From: Gymnogyps californianus
Taxonomy: Eukaryota > Chordata > Aves > Accipitriformes > Cathartidae
Assembly (NCBI RefSeq): GCF_018139145.2
Contig: NC_059500.1
Span: 25,711,437 to 25,775,436, forward strand
Reading direction: 5' to 3'
DNA length: 64,000 nt
Under the pieces are notes generated by a model. The model saw only the letters and a list, made by a program, of their open reading frames with translations, was not told the origin of the DNA and did no database searches. Of this stretch, positions 12,901 through 26,300 are shown one piece after another. Both the position numbers and the translations under genes were made by a program. Position 1 is the first letter of the stretch. Each line of letters begins with the position of its first letter.

Positions 12901-14901
12901 ACAAATAAAACTCAATGCATTTGTGAGCAGCAAGCTGTGATTTGGATGCATTGGCTAGTGCACACAGCTTTGGTGCAGTGTTCCACAGGTATTAAGCTAC
13001 CCATTTTACTCCACCAAACCAAAAAAATCTTACACCCAAGAGCAAATGGTACAGCTGCTTGATAATTGTGCGGAAAGAAAAACTAAAGGCTTCTTTGTGT
13101 GATCAATATGAAATCCTCTTTCCCTTGGGTAACTATTTTTGTATTACATCTCCCATTCACTTTTTTTCTGTAAAAAACCAGACTGAAATACAAAAGGAGA
13201 AGGTCCATTACTCTTAACTTTCCTTTATTAAAATACTATTTTAACAGACAGAAATGATATGGAGTTCTGTACATAACAAAAGTACAAAATTTCATTGAGA
13301 AGAAGTAATAAGTTGCCATGTCTGGCACAGCTATATTGAAATGTTGTCTCACTTCCTGGAAGCTTGTTAAAAAACCAAAAAAGTGATACACATTCTGAGA
13401 CAGTTCATAGATGTACAATAGGATGCTTGAGGGTCTCAATAAAAATTTAAGAAATCTATGTATTTATAGCTTTATCAAGTGTGTGAAGTGGAGAAGATGT
13501 TATATTTAGAAAAAAATAATAAAAACCAATGTCAGAAAGAGGAAACAACTTAAAATTCAGGGAAGAGTACATAACCCGTTCAATGGAATAGGGTTAAAAA
13601 GAGAAGTCAGGGAAGAAATGGGCACTATGTGTGGTCTGAACACAGTCATTTAACACAAACGAGTCAACAAATAGCCCTTAAAAAATTAAAAATAAAAGAT
13701 GAGAGTGTCACAAAGGTGTTTGTCCTGTCAAGCTATATCTTATATTTTTAATTTATTTGAAATACAGCTACTAGTCTCTTTGGTTAAGTACTTCAGTTTT
13801 TTAGTTACAATAATTGGACGAATTTATCACATGGTTACATTGGGTAAGGTAATTTAGCCCTCTGTAGGTAAGTATAGGGAAATAAAGGAAAAGTGTATAT
13901 ACAGTCTACATAGGACCGTAAACAATGGTAGACTGTAAGGGAACATTGGCTATTTCGTAGGCTTATATTTTTTAGCAACATCAAAGTGTGTGATCTCACT
14001 CTTGTCTTTACATCAGCAGAGGCTAAGAGGAACTGTCCTAAGCCTGAAGTGTGCTTTAAGCAATACAGTATTGAACTAACTTCTATACCCAAGAACACTC
14101 AGAGAACAGTCTTGTTTCTTACCACCCACTATTACAGGTTACCTGCTTTGTACTCTAAAAACTATCTGCATACACAACAACAAAAAAATATAATGACATG
14201 CATCGCAGTGATTCACATGGCATCATTAAGATTTTGTAGTGATAATAAAGGAAAATCCATCACACATCACATTTTTAATTCAACACACTTGCACTGAACA
14301 GCATTTCAAAACCTTGGGTGTGTTTATTCCTCTTGATCTAATGACAAGAAAGCAAGATATTCTATTTTTTATATCAGATATATGAAAAGAAAAACTAATG
14401 TATACAATTTGCTGCAATCTGAGATTAATCAGAAAAAGAACAATCTAAAACAACTCCCGATGTCTTCATTAAACTTCACTTAAAGCCATATGGAGACACT
14501 AGAAATATATGAAGCATTTTTCCCTTACATTCAGCACAATGGAAGTCCTTAGCAACTACCTAATGAAACTGAAAAAGATTCTTTCTGAGGAAGATTTAAT
14601 TTAAAAGAAGTTCAGACCCTGTGATGAAAGCATGTGAAGTGCATGTAACATCTTAATACTAAATCTTGGCCAGCAGGTGCTTAATATAAATTAGCATTTA
14701 TATAAATTCTTAAATAAATAAAACATATATTGAGACCCCCATCTTAATTTATTTCAAGATAATTCTTTGTTTAAAGATCTGTTTGTGTTAATATATTTCT
14801 ACATTTCAAAGTACAATATACCTGAATCTGTGATTTTGAAAGCTGACAACCTAGTCTCCATGAAATACCGTAGGCCACACTGAAGGAGATTGGACATCAT
14901 A
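6936..14901. other. Long AT-rich stretch with no supported gene
   Basis: Eight kilobases without a convincing exon, RNA gene or classified repeat. Slightly GC-richer patches occur at 6936-7110, 7600-7900 and 8040-8170 but show no recognised domain; open frames of 60-108 aa here look like chance. Confidence 0.5.
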
Positions 14902-15175
14902 TGATAGGACAAAGGGTAATGCTTTCAAACTAAAGGAGGGTAGATTCGGATTGGACATAAGGAAGAAATTTGTTATGATGAGGGTGGTGAAACACTGGAA
15001 CAGGCTGCCCAGAGAGGCTGTAGATGCCCCATGCCTGGAAACATTCAAGGTCAGGTTGGATGGGGCTCTGAGCAACCTGATCTAGTGGAAGATGTCACTG
15101 CTTATTACAGGGAGGTTGGACTAGATGACCTTGAAAGGTCCCTTCCAACCCAAACCATTCTATGATTCTACGATC
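14902..15175 (+). mobile_element. CR1 LINE 3' end, short 5'-truncated copy
   Basis: About 274 bp of CR1 in plus orientation, starting at GATAGGACAAAGGGTAATG and ending in ATTCTATGATTCTACGAT. It covers the last codons of the ORF2 C-terminus (the [22 protein letters not shown] block is in frame with stops) and the 3' untranslated region. It is the same subfamily as the segment ending at 62594; by eye there are about 13 differences over about 260 aligned bases. The abrupt start is normal for CR1 5' truncation. Confidence 0.95.
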
Positions 15176-16459
15176 ATTTAAAATATGATATACTGAACTG
15201 AATACCAGTGTGAAATTAAAGTGAAGATCCAACGAAGTAAAACAATTTTCCATAATGTTTGACTGTTCTGCCATAACTTTTTATGTGGCCATGAACCACG
15301 ATCAGGAAACTGATCCAGTTTCAAAAAAAATAATTAAGTGTGAGAAAACCTTTCTATTGTCCTTGCCAGCGGGACCCCAATGCCTCAATATACAGGTTCA
15401 CCTGGCAGCAACCGTGCATATGGTTCACCATCGCAGAAAGCAGGCAGCTCCATTGACCTCTGTAACACACATTCCAGCCTCCTTTTCCCACATGTCCCAC
15501 AAATTAGGCAGTAAAGTTCCCCACATTTAGAGGAATCTCATCAAGAAAGGCATGAATTTCACCTGTGGAATACACATACTTGATCATGATGTGTGTCCTG
15601 CCAGGTGCATAGGGAAGAAGTAAGAAACACAAAGGGAGCAGGAGGAAAGAGTGATGGGGGAAGGATGGTGAGGAAGTTCTTAGACAATACTGATCCAGGC
15701 AAACTGTACAAATCTCAATGCCTCTTTGTAAAAAGGATTTTTAGTCTTGTGGGTTTTTTGTTTCCTCTCTTTGACTAACCACTTTTTACAGAGTATACAA
15801 GAGGAAAATGTTGTTTCTTTGCTTTCCTAGTTTAAAAAAGCATATATATGTATACCTAATTTTATACAAATACGTGTATGAGTACTTCAACAAGGATAAC
15901 ACTGCACTTCATTTGTATAAAATGGGGACATGAACAACATGGTTCAATACAGAAGACACATTTCAATGTAATACTCATATGTACCTACTCTACAGCTGCT
16001 GAATGCCTCTGAGACAGTGACATAAGCAGACAAACATTCCTGATAAGGTTATATTATACGGTTGAATAATAAAATTATAATACTTGGCATGACTCTTTTC
16101 TGTCCTACAAATACTCCACATCTTGTTTTTTTGTTTTGTGGTTTCTTTTATAATATGGCGTTGACTGTACTGAGTAACATGCTCATTGCAGTGTCCACCA
16201 AAACACTGCTTTGAACACTTCCATTAAATTACGTCCAATAAAAGACAAACAGTATGTATGAGTGTTTCAAATTATCCATGTGAACCCAGAATATGTTAAA
16301 TTTAGTAGCACTGAAGTTCATCTGCCATTGCGGTGTTCAGACTGCCTTAAACTGAAAAAAAAGCACAAATAAATAGTACTCCTGAGGGTGTTTAATTTTT
16401 AAAAAAATACATACAGACGTTATTAATAGGGTTGATATGAAGGTAAGGCAGATGTCACT
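15176..16459. other. Unannotated AT-rich sequence
   Basis: No gene or classified repeat is seen. Open frames of 61-91 aa have no recognisable domain. Confidence 0.5.
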
Positions 16460-17152
16460 GGATGAGCATTTAGCCAAGTAGATGTCTGAGTCCAATACTC
16501 TCTGACCAGGTTCTTTTTAGATATTCCACCTGTGGAGGGTGTAATCATGAATATAAAATTTACTTATTTGAAGACAGTTGACATTACATGGGATTTCTGA
16601 TTTAGCAGAGTGGTACAAAATATACAGAAAACAATAAAAATGTAACCTACACTTACCAAAATATAGCAATTGCAATAGACTTCAGTCACAATACGAGTGT
16701 GACTCCCATTACTGGTCTCTGCAACATGCTCACCATCACAGCTCTGTGTCCCCATTCACCAGGAAGGCATATGTGGGTTGAAACCAGCTTAAACCCATTG
16801 CTTTCTTTGAAATTCTTTTGCTGGTTTTCTGGGGTTTATATTCTGTGTTGACCTGAGCCACATATTCACTCCCCCCCATACTGGTCAGGCTAACTCAGGG
16901 AGACATTCACACTCATTTAATGAACTCAGGGAGAACCATTTACACCACCACTGATCCACTCAACTGTTGACAGCTGTTTACCTAAAACAAAGGTCACCCT
17001 CCGGTCCCTTTTGTGTTGAGATAAAGTCAGCTTCTTTCCAACAGCTGTGGTCAGTCACACCCTGCGTTTTTCCCTGAGCTTCAAGGGCATATCATGTTTG
17101 CCCATCTCCTCTGAGCCTTCTTCCATGGTAGGGGTTTATTGGTGAGCCACAA
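16460..17152. repeat. Unclassified interspersed repeat, copy R1
   Basis: Homologous in direct orientation to 20013-20385. Shared blocks include GAGTCCAATACT(C/T)TCTGACC near 16488, a GTTGACATTACATGGG-like block near 16579 and CAACAGCTGTGGTCAGTCA near 17040. R1 has about 300 bp (roughly 16660-16970) that R2 lacks. The element ends near GTGAGCCACAACAG. The length and internal layout suit an LTR or DNA-transposon derivative, but I see no diagnostic ends and do not recognise the family. Confidence 0.7.
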
Positions 17153-17910
17153 CAGAAAGGAATTTTTTTTCTTCTTTAATGCTTTCTCTACTAAGCTAGA
17201 CAAGCTGTTGCATTTTAGTTTTAATCAGTAAGAATAGCAAAGATACTATTAAAAATACTAGAACTCAGGAAAAGATAGGAAATCATGACTTGTTCAGGAA
17301 AGCGATGCAATACTCAAAAGAAAACAAAAACATGGAAATGCATGCATAATAAAGGGCAAGGTTCCTGAAGTAGAAGTATGATAAAAATACAGTGAAATGT
17401 GCTTTACCTGACAACTGTTTGTGGTGACAAACGGATAGGAGTAGCTTTCAGAAAGCTGGGATAGCTATTATTTGTAGTATCTATACCTACCTTCTTGCTT
17501 CCTCTAGCTAAATAACACTGCCTTCCTACATCTATCCAATCTGGGAAATAGTCACCAGTTATTTGGTGAACATCATTACATAAAATTTTTAAGATAAACA
17601 CAGCTGAGAAGGAAGTGAAGCAGAAAACAGTTAGGATTTTAAGCACAAAAATACTATTTTCCTGCATGAATTTTCAGCTATGAGTTGTCTTATGTGTCCA
17701 ACTAGTTAAAGTATTTTGGGGCATGATAAAAGTATGATCTTACATACATATATGATTTTACATTATACTATCAGACATGCAAGTAAAAAAATCTGTAGTT
17801 TATGAAAACGAAGTTATTAGATACAATTAATTATTTTTAAAAGCACATTCAATACTGATAAAAAACTTGATCTTTTGTAAAAAGAGTAGATTAAAAAGCT
17901 AGCATAGTAA
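17153..17910. other. AT-rich spacer between repeat R1 and CR1
   Basis: Nothing recognisable apart from A-rich patches. Confidence 0.5.
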
Positions 17911-19712
17911 ATAGAGTAGAATAGTTCAGTTGGAAGGGACCTACAATGATCATCTAGTGACCACTTCAGGGCTGAGCAAAAGTGAAAGCACATTATGAAG
18001 GGTATTGTCCAAATGCCTCTTAAACACTGACAGGCATGGGGCATCGACCACCTCTCTAGGAAGCCTGTTCCAGTGCTTGACCACCCTCTTGGTAAAGAAA
18101 TGTTTCCTAATGTCCAGTCTAAACCTCCCCTGGCGCAGCTTTGAACCAGTCCCAGGCATCCTGTCACTGGATCCCAGGGAGAAGAGATCAGCACCTCCCT
18201 CTCCACTTGCCCTCCTCAGGAAGCTGTAGAGAGCAATGAGGTCGCCCCTCAGCCTCCTTTTCTCCAAACTAGACAAACCCAGAGTCCTTAGCCGCTCCTC
18301 ACAGGGCATGCCTTCCAGCCCTTCCACCAGCTTTGTTGCCTTTCTCTGGATGCGTTCAAAGACCTTAGCATCCTTCTTAAATTGTGGGGCCCAGAATTTC
18401 ACACAGTACTCAAGGTGAGGCTATGCCAACACCAAATACAGTGCGATAATCGCCTCTTTTGTCCAGCTGGTTATACTGTGTTTGATGCACCCCAGAATGT
18501 GGTTTGCCCTCTTGGCTGCCAGGGCACACTGCTGACTCATATTGAGCTTACCAGCAACCAGCACCCCCAGATCCCTTTCTGCAGGGCTGCTCTCCAGCCA
18601 CTACTCTCCCAATTTATACTTGTGCCTGGCATTGCTCTGTCCCAGGTGGAGAATCCAGCATTTGTTCATGTTAAAATTCACGCCACTGATGATTGCCTGA
18701 TGCTCCAATGTATCTAGATCCCTCTGCAAAGCCTCTTGTCCCTCAAGAGAGTCAACAGCACTTCCCCGTGCTATCATCACCAAACTTACTAATGGTGCAT
18801 TCAACTCCTACCTCCAGATCATTAATAAAAATATTGAACAGAATTGGCCCTAGAATTGAATCCTGAGGAACACTGCTGGTGGCTGGTGACCAGCCAGATG
18901 GAGCCCCATTCACTACAACCTTTTGAGCCCTGCCGTTCAGCCAGTTGTCACTCAGTGTACTGTGTACCTGCTCATCTCACAGTTGGACAACTTGTCCAGA
19001 AGGTTGCTGTGAGGGACCATATCAAAAGCCTTACTAAAATTCAGAAAAGCTGCATCCACCACCTTCCCATCACCCACTAGGTGGGTGACCTTATTGTAGA
19101 AAGTTAACATATTAATTAGATGGGACTTTCCCTTTGTGAACCCGTGTTGACTGTGCCTGATGATTGCATTGTCCTTTAAATGCCTTTCAATAGCACCCAG
19201 TATGATCTTCTCCATAATTTTTCCAGGCACTGAGGTTAGACTAACAGGTCTGTGGTTTCTTGGGTCTCCTCTCATGCCCTTCTTGTAAACTGGAATAATG
19301 TTGGCTAGCTTCAAGTTATCAGGGAACTCCTCAGACTCCCGAGTCCTTTGGTAGATGATTGAATGGGGTCCTGCTGTAACATTCGCTATCTCCTTCAGTA
19401 CTCTGGGATGAATCCCACCAGGCCTCATGGACTTATGAACATTCAACTGATGCAACTTGTCCCTTATAATTTCAGTGTCCACAAATGGAAAGTCACTGTT
19501 TCTGCAATCATGGTCCTCTGACTCAGAGCACCAGGCAGTCTAAGTTCTATCACTATTATTAAAGACTAAGGCAAAAAAAAGCATGGAATGCCTCTGCTTT
19601 TTCTTCATCCTTATTAGTCAGGTGACCATCTTCATCAAGTATTGGTCCAATATTTTCCTTAGACTTTCTCTTGCTATTAACATATTGAAAAAAGCCTTTC
19701 AAGAGACTCTTT
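17911..19712 (-). mobile_element. CR1 LINE, 1.8 kb 5'-truncated copy
   Basis: A minus-strand CR1 runs from the upstream edge of the reverse transcriptase domain (about 19712) to its 3' end at 17911. In element order it shows the RLFSICxxQ-KSKENIGPILDEDGHLTNKDE-like linker in broken frames, the RT fingers and palm, the thumb block, the QYKKDAK-like block and the 3' tail. It is of a different subfamily from the copies at 14.9 and 62 kb. There is no ORF1 or endonuclease. It lies between the two copies of the unclassified repeat R1/R2. Confidence 0.95.
18601..19482 (-). pseudogene. Decayed CR1 ORF2 reverse transcriptase
   Basis: The 176-aa open stretch at 19482-18952 contains the RT fingers motif GGIHPRVLKE, the KKG...[17 protein letters not shown] block and motif A. 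Motif A reads FLNFSKAFDMVPH: the first catalytic Asp (normally LDFSKAFD) is Asn at residue 148, codon 19041-19039 (AAT). After residue 170 the frame shifts. Motif B can be read in another frame as [11 protein letters not shown] (usual Gly replaced by Asp). The FADD box becomes FGDD near 18795-18780, in yet another frame. The thumb block EALQRDLDTLEH...NKCWILHLG follows at 18804-18601. Known role of the family: copying CR1 RNA at a nicked target. This copy cannot encode an active enzyme. Confidence 0.92.
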
Positions 19713-20012
19713 CAAAATAGGGAAGAAGGAGGGAGATGACTACTTGCTTGTTCTGTTTTGCTTTCAAAACAAGTTTTCTGCAGCCAAAAACTCCATGTTT
19801 GTTGGACTGCTTAGATCTGCACAGAGGAAAACTGGTAAAAGTAAAAAAAGCCATTCAGGTTGAATTCTGCCATCATTTGATAGCTGGCTGGTGTTAACTT
19901 GATCTTTCCCACAAAACTGAGAAAGAAACTGGGAAAGAAAACAACAAAAGAACAAAAAAAACCCAACCCAAAACCAGAGGGGTGGGATGGGAATTCAGAG
20001 GTAGTGTGTTTC
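19713..20012. other. Spacer between CR1 and repeat R2
   Basis: About 300 bp with an A-rich stretch near 19920-19965. No gene. Confidence 0.5.
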
Positions 20013-20385
20013 AGTAGATACGTTATAAATAGTTGTCAGAGTCCAATACTTTCTGACCGGGTGCTTGTAGATATTCCAACCATGGAGGATGTAATGTTTA
20101 ATATCCTTATTTAAAGATAGTTGATGTTGCATGGGCTTTCTGATTTACTGGAGTGATACAAGAAATATATTGCATAACAGAATACAGATGTAAGTAACAT
20201 ATAACTGTTTACCTGAAAGAAAGGTCACTCCGGTCCATTTTGTGTTCAGATAAAGTCAGTTTCTTTGCAACAGCTGTGGTCAGTCATACCCTGCATTATC
20301 CCCTGAGCTTCATGGGCACATCACCCTTTCTATCTGTTCCAAATCTTATTCTGTTGTAGGAGTGTAATGGTCAGTGAGCTATATT
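20013..20385. repeat. Unclassified interspersed repeat, copy R2
   Basis: Direct copy of R1. It matches R1 at both ends but lacks the central part: it passes from the TACAGATGTAAGTAACAT region straight to GTTTACCTGAAAGAAAGG. The right end is near 20385. Confidence 0.65.
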
Positions 20386-23300
20386 CCACCCCTAGGAGTT
20401 CAGTCACTCACAGCATAAGAGTTAAGGATTGTATTTGAATGTGGTCCTGATATGTCGAATTTGCCTACGTTTGTGACAGTGGCTGAAGCACACCTACAGC
20501 ATCTTCTTGTGAATGCCTTTTTTGTTGTTGTTCATTGAATGTGCATTCCACGGGACCCTAAAATACCTGTACAATTACTGCAAAAGCAGTATTCTTACTC
20601 TTATCTAGCTAAAACTCACTTCCTTACCCACACTCAACTTCAGAAATGTCCTGCATAGTAGAAACAAAGATAATAAGATACAGGAACTTGCATAAATAAT
20701 GCATATTTTCTGAATGATATGAACTCTGTGGGAATTTTCTTCAATTCAACATGCAAGAACCTGGGTATTGCTTAGAGGACACAGACAGGAGTGTTGGTAC
20801 TGTCATTGTAAATTTCCTTCAGGATGAAGCCTCAGTGCTGTTCTGTTTCGTTTTCTGACCTGAGCCTTCCCAGTGTTCAATGCAATTTATACCTATATCA
20901 AGGTAAAATATTTTTCTGGTAAGTCTGTAGGGCAAGGATAATAAATCAACAGTACTACCTAGCATAGCCCCATATATTTCAACAGAAGAAATAACTCTTT
21001 TTACAATTCAGAATGAATTATTAAACACCAAGAGAAAAATCTCTACTTTAATTCATTATTCACATTTTGTTCCAAGCATTACAGCAATTTACAGTACTTA
21101 ATCTTCATACAGAAATGTGTTTCTTCATGCTCCCTTACCTGGCAAATGAAGTTGCAATCTCTCTCCTACTCAAATGCAGTTTGATTTCATATTCAGTACA
21201 AAAATCAGAAAAGAACAGAAAAGTTAACACCACAAAAACAATATTTGAGAATAACTGAGATTGTTGCTTTCATTCATAATTACAATAGCTTTTTGGGGGT
21301 TTTGTTTGTTTGTTTGTTTGTGGTTTTTTGTTTTCTGTGTAGTGACTTAGCACTAATCAGGAGATTTCCCATTTTTAGGCCGTCTCTGTAATCATACAAT
21401 CCTGAGGGTTTATTTGAGCCTCAGAGCATGGTAGGATCCTAATTCCAAGGCAATCAAGTCAGTCAGCTGGAGAGTCTGCCATTACCTCAGTAGCCCAGAG
21501 AAAAGGTCTCACAGTTAACTGCAGGTCAATAACATAGCCATGACCCTTGAAAAGCATGAACAGTTTGACTTTCACTGTAATTGCAAGAAAAGCCTTTCTG
21601 ATTTTTTGGCAAAATGAACAAAATCTTAAAGGAGTAAAGACCAGCGCCTGACTACAGGCAGGTCACGTTCTTAAGCAAAAACTTCCCTTTCTCCAATATG
21701 CATAACATTTGTATTACACACCTGATTGCATTGTTGTCATGCTGTCCAGACTGCCAACAGAAAATAAAGCCATAGGAAACAGGACCTGAGCCTTCAGTAA
21801 CACAAGGTCATACAATGCATTTAAATGACCTGTTCAGATAGTAAAGCATGTGAGATCTGAAATCTCACTTACTCTTTGTAAGGAGGATTATAAATATGTC
21901 AGTAAACACACAAGAAGTTATGAAAAAAAAAGAAAAAAGTAGTTAAATATAATGTTCAACATAGTAGATATGTTTTCAAATAGCAGTACTGCACAGAATT
22001 TCTGAGAGAAGGAGCTTGTAGCGTATATAACTTCAGATAGTCTTACTTTCCTAAACAGAAAAGGGAATTATATCTGTCCTGAAACTAGAGGAGAATCTTA
22101 GATTGTATCAAAGGGCTTTTTATACCACTGATTGTTGAATCTTGCTTTAAGTATAGGGCATGTCATGTACCACGTACGGCAGTGTTGGGGAGGCATTGAG
22201 GAGATCCCAAAGTCAGAGCTCCAAAATGCTATGCATCTCCTATCACTAGTAAGAACATCACCTGCACCTGCATACAAGATGTATGTCACTGTTCTGAATA
22301 ATTACAAGAAAAGGAGTGACTACAGTCTTTGATCTTAACCACAGAAAAATAACTCTATTCAAAGTACAAACACATGAGTCCGGCACACAGCATTCTCAGT
22401 GATGGGCAGCCACTCTCACTAGTCAAACTCTAAGACACAAAAAGTAAGTGCCTTTTTTTCCTGCCACCTAATTGTCACAATTTCACAACCATTTGTGTCT
22501 GCAGGTGCTAGAAATACATCTTTTAAGTATATAACTGTAAGGCTTACATTTCCTTTGAAAATGATCTGTGCACTTACTAATTTCTAATCATACTAAACCT
22601 GTCTCATCACCACATGGAGAGATACCCTTATATTACAGAACCCAGAGAAAAGCCAGTTATGCTGAAACAGAAAGGGGAATGTGGGGATGACAACTTTATT
22701 AACCCACAGTATTAAGACTTACATAATTCTTCAGACCAGAAGCTATTCTTATGTCTCCAGTAGATGCACTATTAGAATAATTGAGCTGCCTTGAGCTAGT
22801 TCTCAAAGCCAATGTCATATTTGCATCACAGATTACTTTTCATGTCTAGTCTATACCAGTCTCAAACTTTCCCTCATTTGCCGTCTCCTTCAATGCCTCC
22901 TACTCAAAAGGAAATCTAGAGCCTTACAGAACTTGTGCCACTCCTACTCCCAATGGATGGGCTTAGCTCTTTTCCCTCCGGATATTTCCCATGTACCAGT
23001 TGTATATACACTTTCCACTTGCCTATGGGCTGGTTTCCAATTCAAAGAGGGTGCACTGTGTTAGGGCATGGTGCTCCTGTCACAGTATTGCCTCCGGAGC
23101 TGTGAACACCCTTTTCTCTTCTTGTGTTTCTGCCCTTGCAGTGATCCTGCCTTCTTGCATGCCAAAGGCTGCTGTGACAGTAGATATCAGGGGAACAAGA
23201 ATAATAATACTGGAATATTTTGAGAGAAGGATGATTTGAAGTATGATTTATTTTCAGTCTTGGCATTCATATAGTAAGAAAAATTGCTCAAAATGTGGTA

Positions 23301-26300
23301 ATGTTCAATTATTACTTATTTAATACAGGCAAGTTTTCTTACATATGATTCTCTTAAGAAGTAAACAATATAATGTGCCTCATTTGAGTCTGAGCTGTTA
23401 GGACAACACGTGCTAAGACTGTGACACTCATACAGTATGCAGAAAGGCTTACAATAAGTTTGAGGATACTATCGAGATAACAGAAAATCTTAGGATATAA
23501 CTACAAGGATGAAAGCTCTTTGGAAAGAATTAGGAAGAACATAGCTGAGACAATATAGCATAAATTGAAGATTATCGGTTAAGATGATTATATGAATTAC
23601 CTGCACACTCTGGAATCAAATCAATGGACATCAGTTTGATTGCTGTGTCACTGAACCACTAATAGTTTGCTTAAGCATCAGGCTAAAGAAATAGTAAAAA
23701 TGTGTATTCCAGACATTATTTCTCAGAAGTAATGTGATACACTTTATACAGTGATTCTTTAGGGCCTTAAATTACCAAGATTATATAGTAATTTATGGTT
23801 CTGAACTGAAAAGTTGCTCTGCAGTGAAGGTTCAAATGATTCTCTTTATATGAATCAGGAAGCATTGAATACATTAAGTTTGTGATTAATTCTTGACACC
23901 ATAGTTAGTATGCCTAATTCCACTTACATGAAGTAGATAATACTTGTTCAATTTGAACGTCACTTCGTAAGCAATAAAAGGCACAGAACAGAAGCCCCCT
24001 TGGTATACCTACAGTTACATTTGAGAGAGGAGGGGGAGGAAGAGCTTATAAATAGCCTCAAGATAGATAAATCAACGGTGTTCAGTAATAAATAATGAAA
24101 CATACAGGCAACAGAAAAGTGGGTAGACTGCACAAGCTATTAGAACATTCTGGTGTTTCTCATCTCCTTGAATTACTTCTTTGTCTTCTTCAATTTTTGA
24201 CCTATCAGGGCACAATCTGATATACTGTAAACCATGAAAATTTAAGGACCAAAGAGAGCCTGTTCCTTTTCCTTATTGTTTTGTTTGATACCATTGAGAA
24301 AAGCAGAACTTTCCTACATGAAAGGTGGGTGTAAACAGCAAGAGACAGCACAGTTCCAGCAATAATTTTCAGTCTTTTTGGATAAATCTAGCCTTTGGGT
24401 AATAAATTATGAGAGTATGGATTTAGCATCAATGTCAATGAGCAAACTGGTGTTTCCTATATTTCGGCAGGATAAGCAATAGTACTACTTAAAAAAAGGT
24501 TTTGAGGAGGGTATAAATACAAATATTAAAAAAATCTACCTATGAAACAACAGTAGGAACACAAATTAGTACATACAGTTATATAGTTATGTATGTATAT
24601 ATACTATATGTACAGGGGAAATACAGTTAGAGAGAGTGGAACAGATATGTAAATAAAAAAGACTGCATTTGATATGGATTTTTAAAAAAGGCATTTAAAG
24701 CAATTAAAAGAACTTGAGGTAATCTGAACTCTGAATTCTGTTTTTCTACGTTGTGTAATTTAAAAACTATATGTGTACATACATATTTTTCTAATAAGAT
24801 GTGTTCATGTACTTTACTTGAAATACAGTCATGTGTTCTTAATTGTTTCCCAACATACATACATACATTTGGGCCCAGTCCAAGTAAATCCTATTAAAAT
24901 ACACTTTCGTTGAATATCATATTTCAGCAAATTTCAAACAACAAAATAAATATGCCATCCCAGTAGCTATTGAAAAGAAGTTGCTATAAGGATAGAACAG
25001 AGGAGGTATAGCCATTTCAAGATTTATCATCACCACAAATAAGATTTGAAAGTCTATTGCACTTTTTTTGCCTTCTGATGAAATCTTTAAATCCACATGA
25101 AAAATATGACTAAGTAAATTAAAAGAGGCATTTATCTTTAAGTGCTATAGTTCTATCTTTAGGTAGTATGTCAAGTTTTTTCTCATCTAAAAACAAAAGA
25201 GAAATAAGACTTTTTCTATTTTATTTTATAATTCACAAAACTAAGAAGTAGCAATATTCTGTACTACATATTATAAGAAAAATTACTTTGAATTCCAGAC
25301 AAAAGACAATTGGACATCCAATTTAGCAATGCAGAGGTACTTAATACTTTTCAGTCAAACAGCTGATTAGGTATCAGTAAATTATTTGACAGGACAAGCT
25401 GAGGAAATAGAAAAAGTTTGAAAGAGCAAATAACGTTTAAGACACCATCTGCTATTAACATACTAATAGACTACAGTAGATTAAAAAATATTACATGCTT
25501 ACAGGTAGACTGATAATGAACATCATACAGTAGGTATTTTCTAGAATGTGGATTGCTTGCCTTAAGAAAATATATAGAAATAGCTTTCTGTTACATGCCA
25601 CAAAGTACAGAAGGAATAGCCTCTGAAGAAAGTCAAAAGGGATGGGATTAAAAGCAGTAAATTTAACAGTGCTTAGTGAAATAGAAATATGCTAAGCAAG
25701 CCATGGAAAGGAATAAAGTAAAAGGGAGGCTGAAAAAGATAGAAGAATGCAGTATAAATCTGAAAAAAACACAAGAGAAATTATTTCAGAACATATTGAT
25801 CTTACTAAAAAGAAATGCATTGAAATCATGCAGTGCAAATACTGGCAAATCACCTGTAATACGTAGAAACTAAACCCAAGCAAGAAATTAAAAATGTGAG
25901 AAAGACACTGAGCATCACATCTCTCAAGTCTTCAATCAATGCAACATTAACTTTCTGATTACTGGAAGCCAAATACTCTTCATTAAATTAAACTTTCTAA
26001 TGGGCAGTGCCAAATCAGTAGCAAAACTGGAGTAATTCCTGGAGTGTTTAGAATACCTTTAGTTACTGAAATGTGCAATGTTCAAGAATTTGATTTACAA
26101 AGTCTTGGTACCAAAGGGTCTGGTCACTTTAGAAAAATCACACGGTGCAGCTGTTACTTTGAAAACATAGGATGTTTATTCTGGATTGTTTAATATAATA
26201 TTTTATTCAAATTTGAATGTTTTGGTGGTGGAGCAAGAACAGCTGGTGAATAAACCTAGGCATTTCTAAAAAGGAAAAAGAAAGGAAAGATCACAGGTTT

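Noticed and set aside
24580..24615. TA-rich patch as a promoter or replication origin
   Set aside because: Simple low-complexity TATA/GTAT sequence with no other supporting signal.
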